DNA from: Actinoplanes sandaracinus
GTDB lineage: Bacteria; Actinomycetota; Actinomycetes; Mycobacteriales; Micromonosporaceae
Assembly: GCF_030009775.1 (NCBI RefSeq)
Contig: NZ_JASCTH010000001.1
Coordinates: 432,888-496,887 of the forward strand
Reading direction: 5' to 3'
DNA length: 64,000 nt
Shown here: in pieces, positions 8,910 through 17,920 of the stretch
Position numbering within the stretch: the first letter of the stretch is position 1
Layout: every line of letters begins with the position of its first letter
The notes under the pieces: generated by a model
Database searches by the model: none
What the model was told of the DNA's origin: nothing
What the model saw: the letters and a program-made list of their open reading frames with translations, nothing else
Made by a program: the position numbers and the translations under genes

Positions 8910-10060
8910 TGCGGCGGGCGGCAGTGCTCGGGACCGGGCAGACGCGACACGGGACCCGGCGGACCGATGTGTCGATGACCGGGCTGTGCCGGGAGGCGAT
9001 CGACCGGGCGCTGGCCGACGCCGGAACGGACTGGTCACAGATCGACGCGGTGGTGCTGGGGAAGGCCCCGGACCTGTTCGAGGGCGTGATGATGCCGGAA
9101 CTGTTCCTGGCGGCGTCGATCGGCGCCGCCGGGAAGCCGCTGCTGCGGGTGCACACCGCCGGTTCGGTGGGCGGGGCCACGGCGATCGTGGCGACCAGCC
9201 TGGTGCGAGCCGGAGTGCACCGGCGGGTGCTGGCGGTGGCGTTCGAGAAGCAGTCGGAGTCGAACGCCATGTGGGCCCTGTCGATCCAGCCGCCGTTCAG
9301 CGCGCCGATCACCGCGGGCGCGGGCGGGTACTTCGCGCCGCACATCCGGTCGTACATCCGCCGTTCCGGCGCACCCTCGCACATCGGGGCGATGGTCGCG
9401 GTGAAGGACCGGCGCAACGGCGCCCTCAATCCCTACGCGCACCTGCGGCAACCCGAGATCACGCTGGAGTCGGTGCAGGAGTCGCGGATGCTGTGGGACC
9501 CGATCCGGTTCGACGAGACGTGCCCCTCGTCGGACGGCGCCTGTGCCGTCGTGATCGGGGACGAGGCGGCGGCCTCGTCCAGCGATCGCCAGGTGGCGTG
9601 GATCAGGGCGACGGCCATGCGGACCGAGCCGACGTTCTACTCCGGCAAGGATCACGTCAATCCGCGGGCGGGGGCCGAGGCGGCCGCCGCTCTCTGGGCG
9701 GCGGCCGGGATCAAGGATCCGCTGAACGAGGTCGACGTCGCCGAGCTCTACGTGCCCTTCTCGTGGTTCGAGCCGATGTGGCTGGAAAATGTCGGATTCG
9801 TCAGACCAGGGCAGGGCTGGAAGTTCGTCGAGTCCGGCGAGACTTCCCGGGACGGCTGCCTGCCCGTCAATCCGTCCGGTGGGGTGCTCTGCTCGAACCC
9901 GATCGGCGCGTCCGGGCTGCTGCGCTTCGCCGAAGCGGCGATGCAGGTGATGGGCCGGGCCGGTGAACACCAGGTGACGGGCGCCGCGACGGCGCTCGGC
10001 CACGCCTACGGGGGCGGATCTCAGTTCTTTTCGATGTGGGTGGTGGGGAGAAACCCGTGA
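8909..10060 (+). CDS. ltp3: Ltp3-like thiolase-fold side-chain aldolase
   Basis: A 383-residue thiolase-superfamily protein of the SCP-x/lipid-transfer family with 'HTAGSVGGATA', 'CPSSDGACA', 'NPSGGVLCSNPIGASG' and a C-terminal 'ALGHAYGGGSQF' motif, all typical of Ltp aldolases. It starts one base inside the ltp4 stop (TGATG) and ends with a 4-base overlap into the cholesterol oxidase gene, so the whole operon is translationally coupled. With Ltp4 and the double DUF35 protein it likely forms the complex cleaving C24-branched side chains. This assignment rests on gene order and motifs. Substrate specificity is inferred. Confidence 0.85.
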   Translation: MRRAAVLGTGQTRHGTRRTDVSMTGLCREAIDRALADAGTDWSQIDAVVLGKAPDLFEGVMMPELFLAASIGAAGKPLLRVHTAGSVGGATAIVATSLVRAGVHRRVLAVAFEKQSESNAMWALSIQPPFSAPITAGAGGYFAPHIRSYIRRSGAPSHIGAMVAVKDRRNGALNPYAHLRQPEITLESVQESRMLWDPIRFDETCPSSDGACAVVIGDEAAASSSDRQVAWIRATAMRTEPTFYSGKDHVNPRAGAEAAAALWAAAGIKDPLNEVDVAELYVPFSWFEPMWLENVGFVRPGQGWKFVESGETSRDGCLPVNPSGGVLCSNPIGASGLLRFAEAAMQVMGRAGEHQVTGAATALGHAYGGGSQFFSMWVVGRNP

Positions 10061-11637
10061 GACGTCGAACTCTGCTTCAGGCCGGTGCACTCTCCGTGGG
10101 CGCGGTCGCCTTCGAGAGGGTCCCCGCGCTCCAGGGCCGGACCGCGATCGTCATCGGCAGCGGGTTCGGTGGTGCGGTCGCGGCGTACCGGCTCGCGCAG
10201 GCCGGCATGGTGGTGACGGTTCTCGAACGGGGCCGGCGCTGGACCGTGGACGGCTCCGGCGACACCTTCTGCACGATCGGCGATCCGGACTGGCGGTGCG
10301 CGTGGTTCGCCGACCGCCCGCCCCTCGGACTGGACGTCAGCAAGACGATCACGCGCGGCGCCGGGCTGATCCAGAAGCACGTGGGCGACGGCATCCAGGT
10401 GATGTGCGGGGCCGGGGTGGGCGGCGGGTCGCTGGTGATCGGCATGTTCATGCCGCAGCCGCGGCGGCAGGACTGGGAGACCCTCTATCCCGCCGAGCTG
10501 CCGTACAGCGTCTTCGAGAACACCTACTGGCCGCGCGCCCGGCAGAACATCGGCGCCTCGGTCATCCCCTCCGACATTCAGAATCACGCGTCGTACGCCG
10601 GAGCCCGCGCCTGGCTCGCCTACATCGCCGAGTTCGGCCGCACCCCGGTGCCCGTCCCGTTCGGGGTGGACTGGAACGTCATCCGGGACGAGCTGGCGGG
10701 CCGGGCGCCGGCCTGCCACACCATCGGCGAGGGACCGTTCGGCAGCAACTCGGGCGCCAAGAACAGCGTCGACAAGACCTACCTGGCGTGGGCCACCGCC
10801 ACCGGCAACGCCCGGGTGCTCCCGCTGCACGAGGTGACCGAGATCCGTGAGGTGTCCGGCGCCGATCGGTTCGAGGTGGCGTGCCGGCAGATCGACGATC
10901 GCGGCGGCGTGCTGTCCACACCGGTGTTCGCGGCCGAGTTCGTGTTCCTGGCCGCCGGTTCGCTGGGAAGCACGTCACTGCTGCTCACCTCCCGGGCCCG
11001 CGGGCGGCTGCCCCGGCTCACCGGCAGCGAGGTGGGCAAGGGCTGGGGCAACAACGGGGACTTCCTGGTGGCGCGGCTCAACCTGCGCAAGACCGTCGGA
11101 AGCGCGCAGGGCGGGCCGGGCAACGTGAAGTTCTACGACGACTCGAACCCGTATGCCCGCGCCGCGATGGCCTGGGAGTCCGCCCCGATCCCCTCCTGGC
11201 TGCCGTCGAGCACCGCGCACCTGATCACCAGCCTGGCGCCGGAACGCGGGGAGATCCGGTACGACGCGGCCACCGGGACCGGCAAGGTGCACTGGCCGTA
11301 CGGGGAGATGGCCACGTCGTCGGACAAGGCCGGGCGGGACCTGGCGACCCGGCTGTGGTGGCAGACCGAGGGCTCGAAGGGGTCGCTGCTGACCGGACTG
11401 CCGTCCTACGACCGGAACACCGGGATGGGACTGGGGTCGCGCAACACGTACCACCCGCTCGGCGGCCTGGTGATGGGCAAGGCCACCGATTTCGGGGGCA
11501 GAGTCGCCGGGTACCCGAATCTGTACTGTGTGGACGGCGCGTTGCTGCCCGGCTCGACGTGCCTGGCCAACCCGGCCCTGACGATCACCGCGAACGCCGA
11601 GCGCTGTCTGGACCTCTTCCTCGCCGCGCACGCCTGA
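10057..11637 (+). CDS. Class I (GMC-family) cholesterol oxidase
   Basis: A 526-residue flavoprotein collinear with Streptomyces cholesterol oxidase ChoA, which oxidises and isomerises 3beta-hydroxysterols to 4-en-3-ones with O2. The FAD motif GSGFGG is at residues 34-39, with 'GAGVGGGSLV' near 120. The C-terminal 'NTYHPLGG' His466 and 'ANPALTIT' Asn505 match the catalytic His and Asn. The N-terminus has a twin-arginine motif (RRRTLLQ), but the stretch before the FAD motif is short and no AxA cleavage site is clear, so export is uncertain. The start GTG overlaps the ltp3 stop (GTGA). Placing a cholesterol oxidase in the KstR-controlled ltp operon differs from mycobacteria. Confidence 0.9.
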   Translation: MRRRTLLQAGALSVGAVAFERVPALQGRTAIVIGSGFGGAVAAYRLAQAGMVVTVLERGRRWTVDGSGDTFCTIGDPDWRCAWFADRPPLGLDVSKTITRGAGLIQKHVGDGIQVMCGAGVGGGSLVIGMFMPQPRRQDWETLYPAELPYSVFENTYWPRARQNIGASVIPSDIQNHASYAGARAWLAYIAEFGRTPVPVPFGVDWNVIRDELAGRAPACHTIGEGPFGSNSGAKNSVDKTYLAWATATGNARVLPLHEVTEIREVSGADRFEVACRQIDDRGGVLSTPVFAAEFVFLAAGSLGSTSLLLTSRARGRLPRLTGSEVGKGWGNNGDFLVARLNLRKTVGSAQGGPGNVKFYDDSNPYARAAMAWESAPIPSWLPSSTAHLITSLAPERGEIRYDAATGTGKVHWPYGEMATSSDKAGRDLATRLWWQTEGSKGSLLTGLPSYDRNTGMGLGSRNTYHPLGGLVMGKATDFGGRVAGYPNLYCVDGALLPGSTCLANPALTITANAERCLDLFLAAHA

Positions 11638-11728
11638 CTCATTTCTGCAACAAACCTGCAAATGGATTCCGTTGACGTGCATATCTGGGCGGTGGCAGAT
11701 TCCAACTCGGAATCCGTTCCCCCCTGGC

Positions 11729-11811
11729 GATCCGCCGGACCATCCCCAACGTTGCTTTGTGCCGCGGTTCGCAAATGTGAACCGCGGTCGGCGCATCGTG
11801 TCCGGCGGATC
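11729..11811 (+). promoter_or_regulatory. Nested inverted repeats in pectate lyase leader
   Basis: A perfect 12-bp outer repeat (GATCCGCCGGAC at 11729-11740, complement at 11800-11811) encloses a perfect 9-bp inner repeat (CCGCGGTTC at 11762-11770, GAACCGCGG at 11779-11787). The whole lies 25 bases before the lyase start codon. It could be an RNA leader structure or paired operators. Confidence 0.6.
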
Positions 11812-11836
11812 CATTCGCGACAAGGAGTAATCCCCC

Positions 11837-13621
11837 ATGTCCCGCACACTCCGGGGCCGCACGCTGCGCCGATCCCTCGGCGCGGCAGGTCTTTCCGGCC
11901 TGGTGGCGGCCGGCCTCCTCCTCTCCATCGGCACGGCTGAGGCAGCCACGCTCTTCAGCGCGAACTTCGAATCCGGCGCCGGCGGATGGTCGAAATCAGG
12001 CGGCACCTGGTCCGTTGTCAGCGATGGCACCCAGGTTCTCCAGCAGTCCGACACCGCGAACGTCCGGGCCCGGCAGTTCGCCGGCGACACGTCGTGGACG
12101 AACTACTCGGTGCAGGCGAGAGTCAAGGCGACCGCGTTCCGCTCCACCTCCGGGGTGGTCGCGCTGACCGCCCGGGCCGCCGGGGCGACGAAGATGTACC
12201 GGCTGTCGCTGACCGGCGGCAACCGGGTCCAGTTGGAGACGATGAACGGCAGCGCCGTCACGGTCCTCGGCGGTCTGAGCCAGACCATCTCGCCGAATAC
12301 GTTCTACACGCTCAAACTCACCGTCAGCGGCAGCACGATCAGCGGCTCGGTCAACGGCACGAGCGTGGGATCGGCCACCGACAGCACCGTCGCCGCCGGG
12401 CGGATCGGGCTGCTCACCGAATACGCGGCCGGCCGTTTCGACGACATCGTGGTGGATGACGGGGTTTCCACACCCACGTCGCCGTCGCCCTCGATCTCGG
12501 TCAGCCCCTCGCCCTCCACCAGCGTCCCGCCGTCCTCCAACGCCCTTTACGTGGCCCCGGGCGGCACCGACGGCGCGGCCGGCACCATCGCGGCGCCGAC
12601 CACGCTGACCTCGGCGATCGGCCGGATCACCGCGGGCGGGACGATCTATCTGCGGGGCGGGACCTACGCGTACGCGTCGACGGTCACCATCCCGCCCGGC
12701 AACAACGGCTCGTCCGGGGCGCTCAAGACGATCGCCGCCTACAACGGCGAGAAGCCGGTGCTGAACTTCTCCGCGCAGGCCGAGGACCCGGCGAACCGGG
12801 GCCTCGCCGTCAACGGGAACTACTGGAAGATCTACGGCGTCACCGTCGAACGGGCCGGCGACAACGGCATCTTCGTCGGAGGCAGCAACAACATCCTGGA
12901 GCGGACGATCACCCGCCACAACCGCGACACCGGCCTGCAGCTGTCCCGGATCCTCTCCACCACCCCGAGCTCGCAGTGGCCGGCCAACAACCTGATCCTC
13001 AGCGCCGAGTCGCATGACAACGCCGACTCCGACGGTGAGGACGCCGACGGCTTCGCCGCCAAACTGACGGTCGGCCCGGGCAACGTCTTCCGGTACGCGG
13101 TCGCGCATCACAACATCGACGACGGCTGGGATCTCTACACCAAGACCGACACCGGCCCGATCGGCGTCGTCACCATCGAGGACTCGCTCGCCTACAACAA
13201 CGGCACGCTCAGCGACGGCTCGCAGGCCGGCAACGGCGACCGCAACGGCTTCAAGCTCGGCGGCGAGAACATCGGCGTCAACCACGTCGTCAAGCGGACC
13301 GTCGCCTACCGCAACGGCAAGCACGGGTTCACCTACAACAACAACCCGGGCTCGATGACGATCTCCAGCAACCTCAGCATCGACAACACCGAGCGCAACT
13401 TCAACTTCGACGCCGGTACGTCGGTGTTCCGCTCCAACACGTCCTGCCGCGGTGGCAGCGGCACCAACGACCGGATCATCGGCAACACGGACGCCACCAA
13501 CCAGTTCTGGTCCGGCTCGAACGGCTCCCGCTGCGCCTCCTACAGCGGCGCCCTCGGCTGGTCGTTCGCCGCCGACGGCCGCCTGGCTCTGACCCTCGGC
13601 GGGCGTGCCGTCACGCTCTGA
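11837..13621 (+). CDS. Secreted PL9-type pectate lyase with N-terminal LamG-like domain
   Basis: A 594-residue exported enzyme. The signal peptide ends near 'GTAEA'. Next come a jelly-roll concanavalin/LamG-like carbohydrate-binding domain (about 38-205), a Ser/Pro-rich linker (about 208-235) and a right-handed beta-helix. The segment 'SHDNADSDGEDADGFAAKL' carries the clustered aspartates and lysine of the PL9 (Pel9A) calcium and catalytic site. It is predicted to cleave polygalacturonate by beta-elimination outside the cell. AAGGAG lies 10 bases before the ATG. It sits downstream of the cholesterol oxidase gene but is set apart by a 199-base structured leader, so it is its own unit. Confidence 0.85.
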   Translation: MSRTLRGRTLRRSLGAAGLSGLVAAGLLLSIGTAEAATLFSANFESGAGGWSKSGGTWSVVSDGTQVLQQSDTANVRARQFAGDTSWTNYSVQARVKATAFRSTSGVVALTARAAGATKMYRLSLTGGNRVQLETMNGSAVTVLGGLSQTISPNTFYTLKLTVSGSTISGSVNGTSVGSATDSTVAAGRIGLLTEYAAGRFDDIVVDDGVSTPTSPSPSISVSPSPSTSVPPSSNALYVAPGGTDGAAGTIAAPTTLTSAIGRITAGGTIYLRGGTYAYASTVTIPPGNNGSSGALKTIAAYNGEKPVLNFSAQAEDPANRGLAVNGNYWKIYGVTVERAGDNGIFVGGSNNILERTITRHNRDTGLQLSRILSTTPSSQWPANNLILSAESHDNADSDGEDADGFAAKLTVGPGNVFRYAVAHHNIDDGWDLYTKTDTGPIGVVTIEDSLAYNNGTLSDGSQAGNGDRNGFKLGGENIGVNHVVKRTVAYRNGKHGFTYNNNPGSMTISSNLSIDNTERNFNFDAGTSVFRSNTSCRGGSGTNDRIIGNTDATNQFWSGSNGSRCASYSGALGWSFAADGRLALTLGGRAVTL

Positions 13622-13640
13622 GCATTGTCGGGGGGGGCCA

Positions 13641-13673
13641 GCCGCCCGCCTGCCGTCACGGCGGGCGGGCGGC
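13641..13673 (+). terminator. GC-rich hairpin after pectate lyase
   Basis: CCGCCCGCC (13642-13650) pairs with GGCGGGCGG (from 13660), with a 9-base loop, 20 bases after the lyase stop. It is a likely factor-independent terminator for the lyase and lies before the convergent HxlR gene. Confidence 0.6.
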
Positions 13674-13791
13674 CGCTTCCGTGCCCGGGCCGATCACGAC
13701 ATCCGCGCGTCACGGCCACCATTTTGTGGGTACTTGGCAGCGCGGCGGGCCGGTACGAAGCTGGACAGCGGAAGCCGGAACGGCCGGCTCG

Positions 13792-14142
13792 TCACGAAAG
13801 CGGTGGATTTCCGGTGAGTCTCTCCAGACGGCGATGCCCCCAGTCGGACAACGGCTCCAGAGCGTCGGCCAGGTCCTGACCGAAGGCGGTCAGGGAATAG
13901 TCGGTTCGCAGCGGCACACCGGGATGCACCTCGCGGTGCACCAGGCCGTCGGACTCCATCTCGCGCAGTGCCTGGGTCAGTACCTTCTCGCTCAGGCCCG
14001 GCACCTGCCGCCGCAGATCGCCCGGACGGCGTGGCCCGGACTCCAGCAGCCAGAGCAGAGTCGTCTTCCACTTGCCGTCGATCACGGCGATCGCCGCGGT
14101 CACCCCGCAGACGTTCGTGTCCAGCGCACGGACGCGCGTCAT
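13792..14142 (-). CDS. HxlR-family winged-helix regulator
   Basis: A 116-residue HxlR-type regulator. The family pattern is visible: N-terminal Cys12 ('NVCGVTAA'), 'VIDGKWKTTLLWLL', 'RRPGDLRRQVPGLSEKVLTQALREMESDGL' (winged helix, seen in pieces around residues 37-66) and 'YSLTAFGQDL'. Such proteins often sense electrophiles or oxidants through the N-terminal cysteine. The start at 14142 has GAGGGA upstream. It is divergent from the adjacent NAD(P)-dependent dehydrogenase (85-base gap), which it probably controls. Confidence 0.88.
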   Translation of the reverse strand: MTRVRALDTNVCGVTAAIAVIDGKWKTTLLWLLESGPRRPGDLRRQVPGLSEKVLTQALREMESDGLVHREVHPGVPLRTDYSLTAFGQDLADALEPLSDWGHRRLERLTGNPPLS

Positions 14143-14226
14143 CTCATCCCTCTCGCTCGATCCCTCACGCCTGAGGATCGATGCCTCATGTCCCGGCTCG
14201 ATCATCACGCTCTTGGAGAGTCCTAC

Positions 14227-15108
14227 ATGCCGTCCAACGAAAAGTCTGTCACCGTTCTGGGCCTGGGTCCGATGGGGCGTGCCCTCGCCGGCGCGTTCCT
14301 GAACGCCGGAGCACGGGTCACCGTCTGGAACCGGACCCCCGGCCGGGAGGGGGACCTCACCGAACGCGGCGCGACCGTGGCCCGGTCGGCGGACGAGGCC
14401 GTCGCCGGCGCGGACCTGACCGTGGTGTGCGTGGTCAACTACGACGCGGCGGACAGCGTCCTGCGCCGGGAACCCGTCACCGCCGCGCTCCGGGGGCGCA
14501 CCCTGGTCAACCTCACCGCCGACACCCCGGCACGGGCCCGGGACACCGCCGGGTGGGCGGGCCGGCACGGCATCGGCTACCTGGACGGGGCGATCATGAC
14601 GCCGGCCGCCACCGTCGGGACGCCCGCCGCCGTCTTCCTGCACAGCGGACCGGACGACCTCTACCAGCGGCACCGGCCGGTGCTGGAACTCCTCGGTGGC
14701 ACGCACACCCACCTCGGCACGGACATCGGGCGGGCGGCGGCGTACGACCTCGCGCTGCTGGACGTCTTCTGGACCGCGATGACGGGTTACGCGCACGCGC
14801 TGGCGCTGGCCGAGGCGGAAGGGATCACCGCCGGGGAACTCGCGCCCTTCGCCGCCGGCATCGCGGCGATCCTGCCGCCGATCTTCGCCGACTCCGCCGC
14901 GAACGTGGACAGCGGCGACTTCTCCGGCCACGACAACCCGATCACCTCGGCGGCCTCGTCGATGGCCCACATCGTCGAGGCGTCCAAGGCGCACGGCATC
15001 GACGCCGGTGTCATGCGCGCCGCCGCGGGCCTGGCCGACCGGGTCATCGGCGAGGGCCACGGCGCCGACGGTTTCATCCGCGTCGCGGAACTGCTGAGCC
15101 GCCGCTGA
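14227..15108 (+). CDS. NAD(P)-dependent beta-hydroxyacid dehydrogenase/imine reductase-like
   Basis: A 293-residue Rossmann-fold enzyme with 'VLGLGPMGRALAGAF' (dinucleotide binding, residues 10-24) and 'VWNRTPG' (Asn-Arg typical of NADP use). The C-terminal helical domain is of the 6-phosphogluconate/3-hydroxyisobutyrate dehydrogenase superfamily. The family catalytic lysine is not evident ('GTDIGRAAAYDLALLD' stands at that position). This feature is seen in imine reductase-like members, so reduction of an imine or carbonyl compound is as likely as hydroxyacid oxidation. The divergent HxlR gene suggests induction by its substrate or a reactive compound. Confidence 0.75.
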   Translation: MPSNEKSVTVLGLGPMGRALAGAFLNAGARVTVWNRTPGREGDLTERGATVARSADEAVAGADLTVVCVVNYDAADSVLRREPVTAALRGRTLVNLTADTPARARDTAGWAGRHGIGYLDGAIMTPAATVGTPAAVFLHSGPDDLYQRHRPVLELLGGTHTHLGTDIGRAAAYDLALLDVFWTAMTGYAHALALAEAEGITAGELAPFAAGIAAILPPIFADSAANVDSGDFSGHDNPITSAASSMAHIVEASKAHGIDAGVMRAAAGLADRVIGEGHGADGFIRVAELLSRR

Positions 15109-15133
15109 CGATGGGGGCCACCCGGCATGGCGC

Positions 15134-16630
15134 CTACGCCGCGGTGACCGTCACGGTGCCCGGCTCACCGGCCGCCTCGGCGCCGTACCGGCGGAAGGTG
15201 CCCTTACCGGCGTTCTTCGCCCGGTACAGCGCCGAGTCCGCGCGCTGGAGCAGCCGGTCGAGGTCATGACCGCCGCCGTGGCACACCGCGACGCCGATAC
15301 TGGCCCGTACCCGGTGCTCGCGGTCGGCGAGCGTCATGGGCATGCCGATGCCGTCCAGCAGGCGCCGGGCGATCTCGTCGGCCTGCTCGGGGGCGGCGAG
15401 GTCCGGCAGCAGCACCACGAACTCGTCCCCGCCGAGCCGGGCGGCGGTGTCGCCCGGCCGCAGCGCGGCGCCGAACCGGCCGGCGACCGTGACCAGCAGA
15501 GCGTCACCGGCGGCATGCCCGAGGGTGTCGTTGACGAGCTTGAAACCGTCGAGGTCCAGGAGAAGGACGGCCGTGCACCGGCCGTCCGGCGCGGAGGCCA
15601 GCTCGGCCTCCGCCACGGTGTGGAACGCCACCCGATTCGGCAGTCCGGTCAGGGCGTCGTGGTGGGCCTGGTGGTGCAGGCCGGTCATCAGCCGGCGAAT
15701 GGTGACCAGCATCAGGAGCTGACGCAGCATGGCCATCGTGATGGCCGCGAGCAGCAGCCACATCACCAGCGGAGGGAGGGTGCCGGTGCGTACGTAGACC
15801 CGGATCACCTCGACCACGGCGAGGACCGCCGGAACATAGGGCAGCAGCGGCCAGACACCGGAGAACACCTTCCGGCCCGTGCTGTCGGCCACCGGCAGCG
15901 CCGTCCGGCTGGACAGCGCGATGAGCAGCGCCGCGACGAGATAGCCCGCCCCGGCGCCGGTGGCGTGCCAGGGCAGTCCCTCGGCCCGGTTGTAGACCGC
16001 GATGATGGCCGTCACCGCGAACGTGCCGAGCCCGCCGGAGAGCAGGCGCAGCGCGTAACCGTTGGCGGTGGGCGCGGTGCGTGACATGAGGACCAGAGCC
16101 ACCGCCGCGCCACCGATCTCCAGGGCGGCGGTCGTCAGGAACATCAGGCGTGTCGCCGGAGCGAGGGCGGCCACCACCTCGGAGAGGACGAGCTGCCAGG
16201 CCAGGAGCAGTAACGCGCCGCCGACGGTGGCCACGTCCAGAACGACGGTCAGTCGTGCCATCACGCCGGACATCGGAGGGGACACCAGCAGCAGCGCGAC
16301 GATCGCGACGGCGGCCGCGCCCAGCGACAGCAGATCGGGCAGGTTCGGCGTCGACGGGGCACGGCCCAGGATCGCGTCGGCGGTGTAGAGCGCGTATGAC
16401 GCGGCGAGGAGGCCGGCGGACAGGCCGCCGACGGCCCAGCCGGCGCACAGGCGGCCCCGGGCCCGGCGAGCGAGCCGCACGAAACCCGCCACCGCGAAGC
16501 AGCCCGCCACGGCGACCGGGACGCTTCCCACGACCAGGCCGGCGCGGTGCGGAATCTCCGGCAGCGCCGTTTGCAGCACCAGGCCGGCGACCAGGATGGC
16601 GACCAACCGGGGCCAGATGCGATAGCTCAT
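15134..16630 (-). CDS. Membrane-bound GGDEF diguanylate cyclase
   Basis: A 498-residue protein with about 9-10 hydrophobic segments (residues about 10-310) followed by a GGDEF domain. The active-site GGDEF is at residues 400-404, preceded five residues upstream by RPGD, a canonical RxxD inhibitory site. It should therefore make cyclic di-GMP from GTP with product inhibition. 'HHDALTGLPNR' marks the domain start. No EAL domain is present. The integral-membrane part is not a recognised MHYT or MASE type. The gene is monocistronic and unrelated to the sterol blocks. Confidence 0.88.
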   Translation of the reverse strand: MSYRIWPRLVAILVAGLVLQTALPEIPHRAGLVVGSVPVAVAGCFAVAGFVRLARRARGRLCAGWAVGGLSAGLLAASYALYTADAILGRAPSTPNLPDLLSLGAAAVAIVALLLVSPPMSGVMARLTVVLDVATVGGALLLLAWQLVLSEVVAALAPATRLMFLTTAALEIGGAAVALVLMSRTAPTANGYALRLLSGGLGTFAVTAIIAVYNRAEGLPWHATGAGAGYLVAALLIALSSRTALPVADSTGRKVFSGVWPLLPYVPAVLAVVEVIRVYVRTGTLPPLVMWLLLAAITMAMLRQLLMLVTIRRLMTGLHHQAHHDALTGLPNRVAFHTVAEAELASAPDGRCTAVLLLDLDGFKLVNDTLGHAAGDALLVTVAGRFGAALRPGDTAARLGGDEFVVLLPDLAAPEQADEIARRLLDGIGMPMTLADREHRVRASIGVAVCHGGGHDLDRLLQRADSALYRAKNAGKGTFRRYGAEAAGEPGTVTVTAA

Positions 16631-16723
16631 TCACGTCCTCCGCGGACCCTATCGGCATGGCACAGGCGCACTTGAGTGGCGGCTGAGGGAGGTCACACCG
16701 GTCCCTCCTTGTAGGGTCGGCCG

Positions 16724-17302
16724 GTGCGGATACCCACCGATCTTGAGATCCGGGCCCTTCACGAGCGCTTCGCGCCCTCGCCGGAAGCCTTCGAGCTGGT
16801 GTGGACGCACTGCGAGATCGTCTGCCGGATCGCCGACCAACTGCTCGCCGCCGACGGCCACGGCCTGGACGCGGCACTGGTCCGCGCCGGGTGCCTGCTG
16901 CACGACATCGGCGTGTACCGGCTGGACCCGGACGAGCACTATGTGCGGCACGGCCTGCTCGGATATGAACTGCTGGACGAGACCGGCCTGCCGGAGACGC
17001 TGCGCCGGTTCTGCGCGCATCACACCGGGGTCGGCATCACCCGTGACGACGTGCTGCGGCAGCGGCTTCCGCTGCCACCGTGCGACTACCTCGCCGAGAC
17101 CGGCGAGGAGGAGCTGGTGATGTACGCGGACAAGTTCCACAGCAAGAGCACCCCACCGAGGTTCCTCACCGCCGCCACGTTCGCGGACCGGGTCAGCCGT
17201 TTCGGCCCGGACAAGGTGAAACGATTCTCCTCACTGGTGGACCGGTTCGGCGAGCCCAGCCTCGCTCCGCTCGCCGCCGAATACGGCCATCCGATCACCT
17301 GA
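16724..17302 (+). CDS. HD-domain phosphohydrolase-like protein
   Basis: A 192-residue HD superfamily protein. Metal-ligand candidates are 'THCEIV' (His), 'LLHDIGVY' (the HD pair) and 'CAHHTGVGI', with a downstream 'YLAETGEEELVMYADKF' Asp. Small HD proteins of this kind are often nucleotide or phosphate-ester hydrolases; the substrate is unknown. The GTG start is at 16724. Its last 72 bases overlap the 3' end of the convergent gene for a secreted protein. Confidence 0.75.
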   Translation: MRIPTDLEIRALHERFAPSPEAFELVWTHCEIVCRIADQLLAADGHGLDAALVRAGCLLHDIGVYRLDPDEHYVRHGLLGYELLDETGLPETLRRFCAHHTGVGITRDDVLRQRLPLPPCDYLAETGEEELVMYADKFHSKSTPPRFLTAATFADRVSRFGPDKVKRFSSLVDRFGEPSLAPLAAEYGHPIT

Positions 17303-17920
17303 CGCGGGGAAGTGGCGCGCCAGTCTCCGCGCTCCCGCCTGGAGGATCCTGGTGAACTCGGCCTCGCCGAGTTCACTGCCGACGATGTAGGCCAGCACGT
17401 CTCCCTGGGCGATCACGGCCGCACGGACACCCTTGGTCCGGTCCTCGCCGCTGCCGAACAGATCCTTGGCCGAGGCGCTCCCCAGCACGACGGTGACCGA
17501 GGCGTCGCCGAGCCGCGGCAGCGGCCAGCGCGTCATCCCCGCCGGGCACCGCTGGAGCTCGTCGGCACGCGACGCCACCACCGCACGGCCGGTCTCGGAG
17601 CCGGTGGCGCCGATCATCGTCTGCACCGATGCGGCCTCCGGCCCGCCGGCGGAGAAGGCGGCATGGACGTACTCGACGTCGTTACCCGCCGGAGGCTGTG
17701 GGCCCTTGCACCGGTTCCAGGCGGAGAAGTCGTTGTCGCCGCGTCCCGTCCCGGTCTCACCCGCCGTCATGCCGTCAGGAAGGTCGTCGACCGTCAGCAA
17801 CGCCTTCCGCATCCGGTCCGCAGACGGCGGTTCGCCGGGCGCGGCCGCGGCCGGTGCGCTCAGCCCGAACGTCACCATGAGGGTGCACGTCAGCGCCGCC
17901 CGGAGAATGGTCCACATCAC
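17231..17920 (-). CDS. Secreted protein of unknown function
   Basis: A 229-residue protein (or one residue shorter from the second ATG) with a clear signal peptide ending near 'SAPAAAAPG'. The mature part has the 'ALLTVDDLPDGMTAG' opening typical of actinobacterial extracellular sensor-like domains related to the PknH ectodomain, plus cysteines in 'NRCKG' and 'LQRCPAG' that could form a disulfide. The C-terminal 24 codons overlap the convergent HD gene on the opposite strand. No neighbouring kinase is present. The function is not known. Confidence 0.65.
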   Translation of the reverse strand: MMWTILRAALTCTLMVTFGLSAPAAAAPGEPPSADRMRKALLTVDDLPDGMTAGETGTGRGDNDFSAWNRCKGPQPPAGNDVEYVHAAFSAGGPEAASVQTMIGATGSETGRAVVASRADELQRCPAGMTRWPLPRLGDASVTVVLGSASAKDLFGSGEDRTKGVRAAVIAQGDVLAYIVGSELGEAEFTRILQAGARRLARHFPASGDRMAVFGGERSEAGLAEPVHQ

